Shown here piece by piece: positions 60,669 through 64,000 of a DNA stretch of 64,000 nt. Position 1 is the first letter of the stretch. Each line of letters starts with the position of its first letter. Made by a program: the position numbers and the translations under genes. The stretch covers positions 434,001-498,000 of the forward strand of contig CAVUAD010000007.1 in NCBI GenBank assembly GCA_963739355.1, in the 5' to 3' direction. Below the pieces are notes generated by a model. The model had not been told where the DNA came from. It saw only the letters and a program-made list of their open reading frames with translations, and ran no database searches. Source of the DNA: JAWVFM01 sp963739355 (GTDB lineage Bacteria; Actinomycetota; Thermoleophilia; Solirubrobacterales; 70-9).

Positions 60669-60993
60669 GGGCCGGCCCGGCGAGGGCGGGCTCACTGACG
60701 CGCTGCGCTCGGCCGTGCAGGCCACGCTGAGCGCGGCCGAGCGCTCGGCGCGGGCCGGCTCCGCGGCGCTCGACGCCGAGCGCCGCGCGGAGCTGCTCGA
60801 CGACGTGGCCCGCATGGGCCGGGAGGCCCGCGACGAGCTCTCCCGTCGTGGCCAGGAGGCGGGGGCGGAGCTCAGCCGACGTGGACAGGAGGCCCGCGAC
60901 GAGGTTGCGCGGCGTCTCGAGCTGCTGGAGCGGCGGCTGGCCTCCGTCGAGGAGCTCCTGCGCAGTCAGTCTAAGGCTAAACCTGAGGATTAG
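60655..60993 (+). CDS. Second coiled-coil/amphipathic protein
   Basis: Product of 112 aa from GTG 60655. It contains a near-exact repeat (ELSRRGQEAGAELSRRGQEARDEVARRLE) in which Arg-Arg-Gly-Gln-Glu alternates with hydrophobics, as in apolipoprotein-like amphipathic helices. It ends 2 bp before the SDR-fold gene, with which it is coupled. It is likely an envelope-lipid-associated helix protein. Confidence 0.65.
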   Translation: MTRPEGRPGEGGLTDALRSAVQATLSAAERSARAGSAALDAERRAELLDDVARMGREARDELSRRGQEAGAELSRRGQEARDEVARRLELLERRLASVEELLRSQSKAKPED

Positions 60994-60995
60994 AC

Positions 60996-62018
60996 ATGGG
61001 TTACGTGCGCCGGGTCGCGATCACCGGTGTCTCGAGCCACTGGGGCATGGAGCTCGCTCTGCGCCTCCAGCGCGATCCCGCGATCGAGTACGTCGCCGGG
61101 ATCGACAACGTCCCGCCCGCGGTGGATCTGGGGCGAACCGACTTCATCGAGGCGGACATCCGCAGCCCGCTCCTCGCCCGCATCCTTCCGGGCGTCGAGC
61201 CGGACGCAGTCGTCCACTGCGGCGTCCTCTGGTATCCGGAGCCCGGCAAGCCGGCGCGGGTGCTCCACGACGTGAACGTCATCGGCACGCTCCAGCTCCT
61301 CGCCGCGTGCGAGCGGATCGAGACGCTCCAGCGGATCGTCGTCCGCGGGTCCGCCGCCATCTACGGGTGTGAGGGCGCCGCACCGGCGTTCTTCACGGAG
61401 GACCTCGCCCGCCGCCTTCCCCTCCGGACCCGGTTCCAGCGGGACGCCTCGGAGCTCGAGGAGTACTTCACAACGTTCGCCGCCCGCCACCCCCGGATCT
61501 CCTGCTGCATGCTCCGCTACCAGCCCGAGATCGGCCCCGGGCTCGACACGCCGATGGTCCGCTACCTGACGCTCCCGGTGGTGCCGATCCAGCTCGGCTT
61601 CGACCCGCGCCTGCAGCTCATCCACGCCGACGACGCGACGGCCGCTCTCGAGGCCGCGCTGCACAGCGACGTCCGCGGTCCTGTGAACGTGGCGCCCACG
61701 GGTGCCGTGTCGCTGGTCCGCGCGCTGCGGCTCTCGCGGCGACCGGCGCTTCCCATCCCGCACCCGCTCTTCGGGCCGGCCCTCCAGCGGCTCGGCAGCC
61801 GGCTCGGGGCCGGGACGCTCTACGGAGATGCCGTGCGGCTGCTGCGATACGGGCGCGGCATCGACACTCGCCGCCTGCGCGAGGAGATCGGGTTCGAGCC
61901 GCGCTTCGACGCCGAGGGCGCGATCCGCGATCTGGCGGCCCGCACCAACTCCACCCGCATCGCGCCCCCGCTTCACCTCGGCTCGATCGCCGGACGGGTC
62001 CTCGGGGCCGGGCGATGA
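60996..62018 (+). CDS. SDR-fold protein without the Tyr-Lys pair
   Basis: Product of 340 aa. The nucleotide-binding start is VAITGVSSHWGMELALRL, an altered glycine motif (usual TGxxGxxG). Where extended SDRs have Y-x3-K, this one has TRFQRDASELEEYF, so the catalytic pair is missing. Nucleotide may still bind (VNVIGTLQLLAACER, RYQPEIGPGLDTP). It is probably a non-catalytic scaffold or sensor. Coupled upstream to the coiled-coil genes and downstream (ATGA overlap) to an acyltransferase. Confidence 0.82.
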   Translation: MGYVRRVAITGVSSHWGMELALRLQRDPAIEYVAGIDNVPPAVDLGRTDFIEADIRSPLLARILPGVEPDAVVHCGVLWYPEPGKPARVLHDVNVIGTLQLLAACERIETLQRIVVRGSAAIYGCEGAAPAFFTEDLARRLPLRTRFQRDASELEEYFTTFAARHPRISCCMLRYQPEIGPGLDTPMVRYLTLPVVPIQLGFDPRLQLIHADDATAALEAALHSDVRGPVNVAPTGAVSLVRALRLSRRPALPIPHPLFGPALQRLGSRLGAGTLYGDAVRLLRYGRGIDTRRLREEIGFEPRFDAEGAIRDLAARTNSTRIAPPLHLGSIAGRVLGAGR

Positions 62019-62977
62019 CCGAGGCGCCCACGGTCGATCACGGGGCGGCGGCCGAGGCGCTCGCCGACTTCATCCGCGGCATCCGCGTCGGGATCGAGGA
62101 AGGGCTCGACCCCCTGCGCGCGCTCGAGCGCGCGGGGACGACGCTGCCGGACAACCTCCGGGCGGCGGTCGATGCGCTGGTGAACAGGTGGCGCGGGGAG
62201 TACCACGAGGACGAGTGGGGCTTCGACGAGGGCTTTGCCGAGGCCGTCTATCCGTTCGCCGAGCTCCTCTACCGGATCTGGTGGCGCGTCCAGGCGACCG
62301 GGACCGAGAACGTCCCGGCGCACGGCAGGGCGCTGCTCGTGGCCAACCACTCGGGCTCGCTCTTCCCCTTCGACGCCATGATGATGTCGGTGGCGCTCAT
62401 GAAGGAGCACCCGCTCCCGCGCTGGCCCCGGTTCCTCGTCCTCGACTGGGCCTTCAGCCTCCCGTTCCTGTCGGCCTTCATGCGGCGCGTCGGCGGCGTG
62501 CCCGCCAGCCCGCACAACGCCGCGCGGCTCCTCGGCCAGGACGAGCCCGTGATGGTGTTCCCCGAAGGGGTCAAGGGGACGGGGAAGCCGTTCTCCGAGC
62601 GCTACCGGCTCCAGCGCTTCGGCCGCGGCGGGTTCGTCGAGACCGCGCTCCGGGCGGAGGCGCCCATCATCCCGGTCGCGGTGGTCGGCGCCGAGGAGAT
62701 CTACCCGAAGATCGGCGACAGCGGCACCCTGGCGCGCCTCAGCGGCGCGCCCTTCTTCCCGATCACGCCGACCTTCCCGTGGCTCGGCCCGCTCGGGCTC
62801 GTCCCGCTGCCCTCCCGGTGGCGGATCGAGTACTGCCCGCCGATCGACCTCTCCGAGTACGGGCCCGACGCGGCCGACGATCCGCGGGTGCTTCTCGACC
62901 TGTCCGAGCAGGTCCGCGAGACGATCCAGGCCAAGGTCTACGAGAACCTCGTCGAGCGCGGCTCGGCGTTCTGGTAG
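62015..62977 (+). CDS. PlsC-like acyltransferase
   Basis: Product of 320 aa from ATG 62015. The catalytic block NHSGSLFPFDAMMM carries the His and Asp of the LPLAT family (with a longer spacing than NHxxxxD), followed by the substrate motif VFPEGVKGTG and IIPVAVVGAEEIYP. It transfers an acyl chain to a glycerolipid or a related acceptor. Its position after two amphipathic proteins and an SDR-fold protein suggests a membrane-lipid pathway. Confidence 0.9.
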   Translation: MTEAPTVDHGAAAEALADFIRGIRVGIEEGLDPLRALERAGTTLPDNLRAAVDALVNRWRGEYHEDEWGFDEGFAEAVYPFAELLYRIWWRVQATGTENVPAHGRALLVANHSGSLFPFDAMMMSVALMKEHPLPRWPRFLVLDWAFSLPFLSAFMRRVGGVPASPHNAARLLGQDEPVMVFPEGVKGTGKPFSERYRLQRFGRGGFVETALRAEAPIIPVAVVGAEEIYPKIGDSGTLARLSGAPFFPITPTFPWLGPLGLVPLPSRWRIEYCPPIDLSEYGPDAADDPRVLLDLSEQVRETIQAKVYENLVERGSAFW

Positions 62978-63015
62978 CTGCGTCGGAATAGACTCCGCCG
63001 GGTAGGGCGAACGTT

Positions 63016-63477
63016 GTGGCCACCGTCACGAAGGAGAGAGGGCGCGGCAAGCTCGCGCCGGCGCGGTTCAAGTCCGCCGCGGAGTTCCGCGGGGTGCTCG
63101 ACGAGGCGCTGACCGACCTCGACACCGACGATCTCCATGGCCCGCGGTTCCGGGCAACCGGGATCAGGGTGCGCTTCGAGCTGCCGGACATCGCGTCCGG
63201 GTTCGACCTCGCTGCGGCCGAGGACCAGACCCACAATCTCCGCTGGACCTACGAGGAGAGCGACTGGTCGCCCAAGCTCCGGCTGCGCATGGACTCGGAT
63301 GTCGTCAACGGCTTCCTCCAGGGCAGCGAGAGCCTGGCGATCGCCGTCGCGCGGGGACGGGTGAAGGTGAGCGGCGGGTCGCTGGCGACCCTCGTCTACC
63401 TGCCCGCGCTCAAGCTGCTCGTCGAGCCGTACCGGCACGCCGTGCGGCACCAGCTGCCCGGCCTCGCCCTGGATTAA
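63016..63477 (+). CDS. SCP2-like sterol/lipid-binding protein
   Basis: Product of 153 aa from GTG 63016. The order of strands and helices (GIRVRFELPDIASGFDLAAAEDQTHNLRWTYEESDWSPKLRLRMDSDVVNGFLQGSESLAIAVARGRVKVSGGSLATLVYLPALKLLVEPYR) follows the SCP2 fold with its hydrophobic tunnel. It is the last gene of the lipid module (38 bp after the acyltransferase). Confidence 0.75.
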   Translation: MATVTKERGRGKLAPARFKSAAEFRGVLDEALTDLDTDDLHGPRFRATGIRVRFELPDIASGFDLAAAEDQTHNLRWTYEESDWSPKLRLRMDSDVVNGFLQGSESLAIAVARGRVKVSGGSLATLVYLPALKLLVEPYRHAVRHQLPGLALD

Positions 63478-63493
63478 GGCTGCCGACTTCCGG

Positions 63494-63522
63494 TTGACGG
63501 CCGGGGATCATCGGCGTAGGGT
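63494..63522 (+). promoter_or_regulatory. Sigma-70-type promoter
   Basis: TTGACG (63494-63499), a 17-bp spacer, and TAGGGT (63517-63522) match the -35/-10 pattern well. Transcription would start near 63529 and run through the hairpins at 63597-63674 and the tandem repeat. The nearest gene start is 311 bp beyond, so a long leader or a separate small RNA is implied. Confidence 0.6.
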
Positions 63523-63596
63523 CTTGCCGAGAGATTGACAGGCCGTAGTGGCTGCCGGTCACCCTTCGGCGACTGGGGAGGCGAGGCAGACCGCAA

Positions 63597-63674
63597 GGCG
63601 TCTCAGACGCCGCAGGCCGACGGCGCGGGCCGAAAGCCCGCATGGACAACGGGGCCCGCTGGGTCCCGTTGTCC
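63597..63674 (+). ncRNA. Candidate structured RNA with three perfect hairpins
   Basis: Within 78 bp there are three perfect stems in a row: GGCGTC/GACGCC (63597-63611, 3-nt loop); GCGGGC/GCCCGC (63625-63641, CGAAA loop); and GGACAACGGG...CCCGTTGTCC (63644-63674), whose 10-bp perfect arms extend through a G-U to three more pairs around a GCT loop, 14 pairs in all. It follows a promoter and precedes a repeat region. I could not match it to a known riboswitch, tmRNA, RNase P, SRP or 6S RNA. No coding frame is supported here. Confidence 0.5.
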
Positions 63675-63687
63675 GTAGCGGTCCTAC

Positions 63688-63817
63688 TTGAATCACTTGC
63701 GGACGGCTTCGCCGTCCTTACATGCTGCTTTCGGACCTAAAGGTCCTCACCGTTGAATCACTTGCAGACGGCTTCGCCGTCCTTACATGCTGCTTTCGGA
63801 CCTAAAGGTCCTCACCG
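63688..63817. repeat. Two tandem 65-bp repeats, each with two hairpins
   Basis: The unit at 63688-63752 recurs at 63753-63817 with one difference (G at 63701, A at 63766). Each unit contains GGACGGC-TTC-GCCGTCC (63701-63717 in the first; the mismatch weakens the second) and GGACC-TAAA-GGTCC (63733-63746). The repeat sits 22 bp before the truncated regulator gene. The pairing and one-base difference suggest recent duplication or selection for structure. Confidence 0.8.
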
Positions 63818-63839
63818 CCATCTATAGGATCGACCGGCT

Positions 63840-64000
63840 TTGGCCGAGCAGGTGATCTCAGTCGAGGCGGCCGCGGACCTGGCCGGCGTGTCGGTTTCGA
63901 CGCTCCAGCGATGGGCTCGCGACCGCATCGTCCCGTTGCAGGACGGGGAGTGGACGCGTTCCTGCGCCGCGCAGGCCCGCGTGGTCGCGCGGATGCGCGA
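63840..64000 (+). CDS. N-terminus of a MerR-like HTH protein, truncated at the right edge
   Basis: From TTG 63840 (GTG 63852 is also possible) the frame is open to the edge, 53 codons. It reads EQVISVEAAADLAGVSVSTLQRWARDRIVPLQDGEWTRSCAAQARVVARMR, a MerR/excisionase-type helix-turn-helix with a conserved LQRW. By memory of the lineage, such heads precede class III adenylate cyclases in Thermoleophilia, but the visible part cannot confirm it. A TATAGGAT -10 lies 17-24 bp upstream. Confidence 0.7.
   Translation, partial: MAEQVISVEAAADLAGVSVSTLQRWARDRIVPLQDGEWTRSCAAQARVVARMR

Noticed and set aside
63530..63690. c-di-GMP (GEMM-I), tmRNA, RNase P or SRP RNA
   Set aside because: A GACCGCAAGGC stretch is reminiscent of GEMM-I, but the other invariant boxes are missing; no tmRNA tag or SRP loop is visible.
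63688..63817. CRISPR array
   Set aside because: Only two adjacent copies of a 65-bp unit exist with no spacers and no cas genes.

Overview
The window looks like chromosomal DNA from a high-GC Gram-positive actinobacterium, most likely of the class Thermoleophilia (Solirubrobacterales or Gaiellales type). Pointers are the very high GC content, heavy use of GTG and TTG starts, gene pairs coupled by 4-bp ATGA or GTGA overlaps, an ECF sigma factor fused to a zinc anti-sigma-like segment and followed by secreted proteins, and a repeat-rich secreted protein starting with a conserved Leu-Thr-Tyr-x-Asn-Val segment. This assignment rests on family knowledge, not on a marker gene: I found no rRNA or tRNA, CRISPR array, transposase, integrase or prophage. 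Layout, left to right. 0-6 kb: the N-terminal part of a glycosyltransferase running off the left edge, an MFS exporter coupled to a MerR regulator, an orphan Flp-type pilin, then rph-rdgB-CDF transporter as a compact unit. 6-13 kb: a roadblock-like protein, a 73-aa protein and TldD in one coupled unit, with the TldE partner 3.3 kb downstream; a reductase-like SDR and a Tat-exported amine oxidase lie between them on the other strand. 13-16 kb: P450, a DUF4242-like protein and a LysM/VanY-type peptidase. 16-21 kb: a minus-strand glycan operon (Gfo/Idh/MocA oxidoreductase, GT4, phosphodiesterase, GT4). 20.6-25.9 kb: a strip in which consecutive genes all carry frame breaks, comprising the sigma factor, two secreted proteins and a small membrane protein. 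26-32 kb: a three-part fusion (epimerase, GT28-like transferase, degenerate NodB-like tail), a DegT aminotransferase and a secreted S53 protease. 32-40 kb: DUF2127 and a large membrane protein facing a second MerR regulator across a palindrome, M32 carboxypeptidase, threonine dehydratase, and a TetR/YceI/FMN-reductase locus with two identical operators. 40-50 kb: small hypothetical genes, a pseudo-hydrolase, a large zinc-ribbon/cyclase/ATPase/TPR regulator, a lipoprotein, a Ca2+/H+ antiporter, a cupin operon ending in a gutted peroxiredoxin, and membrane proteins. 50-56 kb: fatty-acid degradation genes (acyl-CoA dehydrogenase; a dehydrogenase-hydratase fusion in reversed order), PadR, sirtuin and HAD phosphatase. 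56-63.5 kb: a multidomain peptidoglycan hydrolase, and a plus-strand lipid/envelope module of two coiled-coil proteins, an SDR-fold protein without catalytic residues, a PlsC-type acyltransferase and an SCP2-like protein. 63.5-64 kb: a promoter-like site, a run of perfect hairpins and a 2 x 65-bp tandem repeat in front of a truncated gene with a MerR-like DNA-binding N-terminus. The features most worth attention are the hairpin/repeat region at the right end, the clustered frameshifts at 20.6-25.9 kb, the TldD/TldE neighbourhood, the gutted peroxiredoxin and the paired TetR operators.
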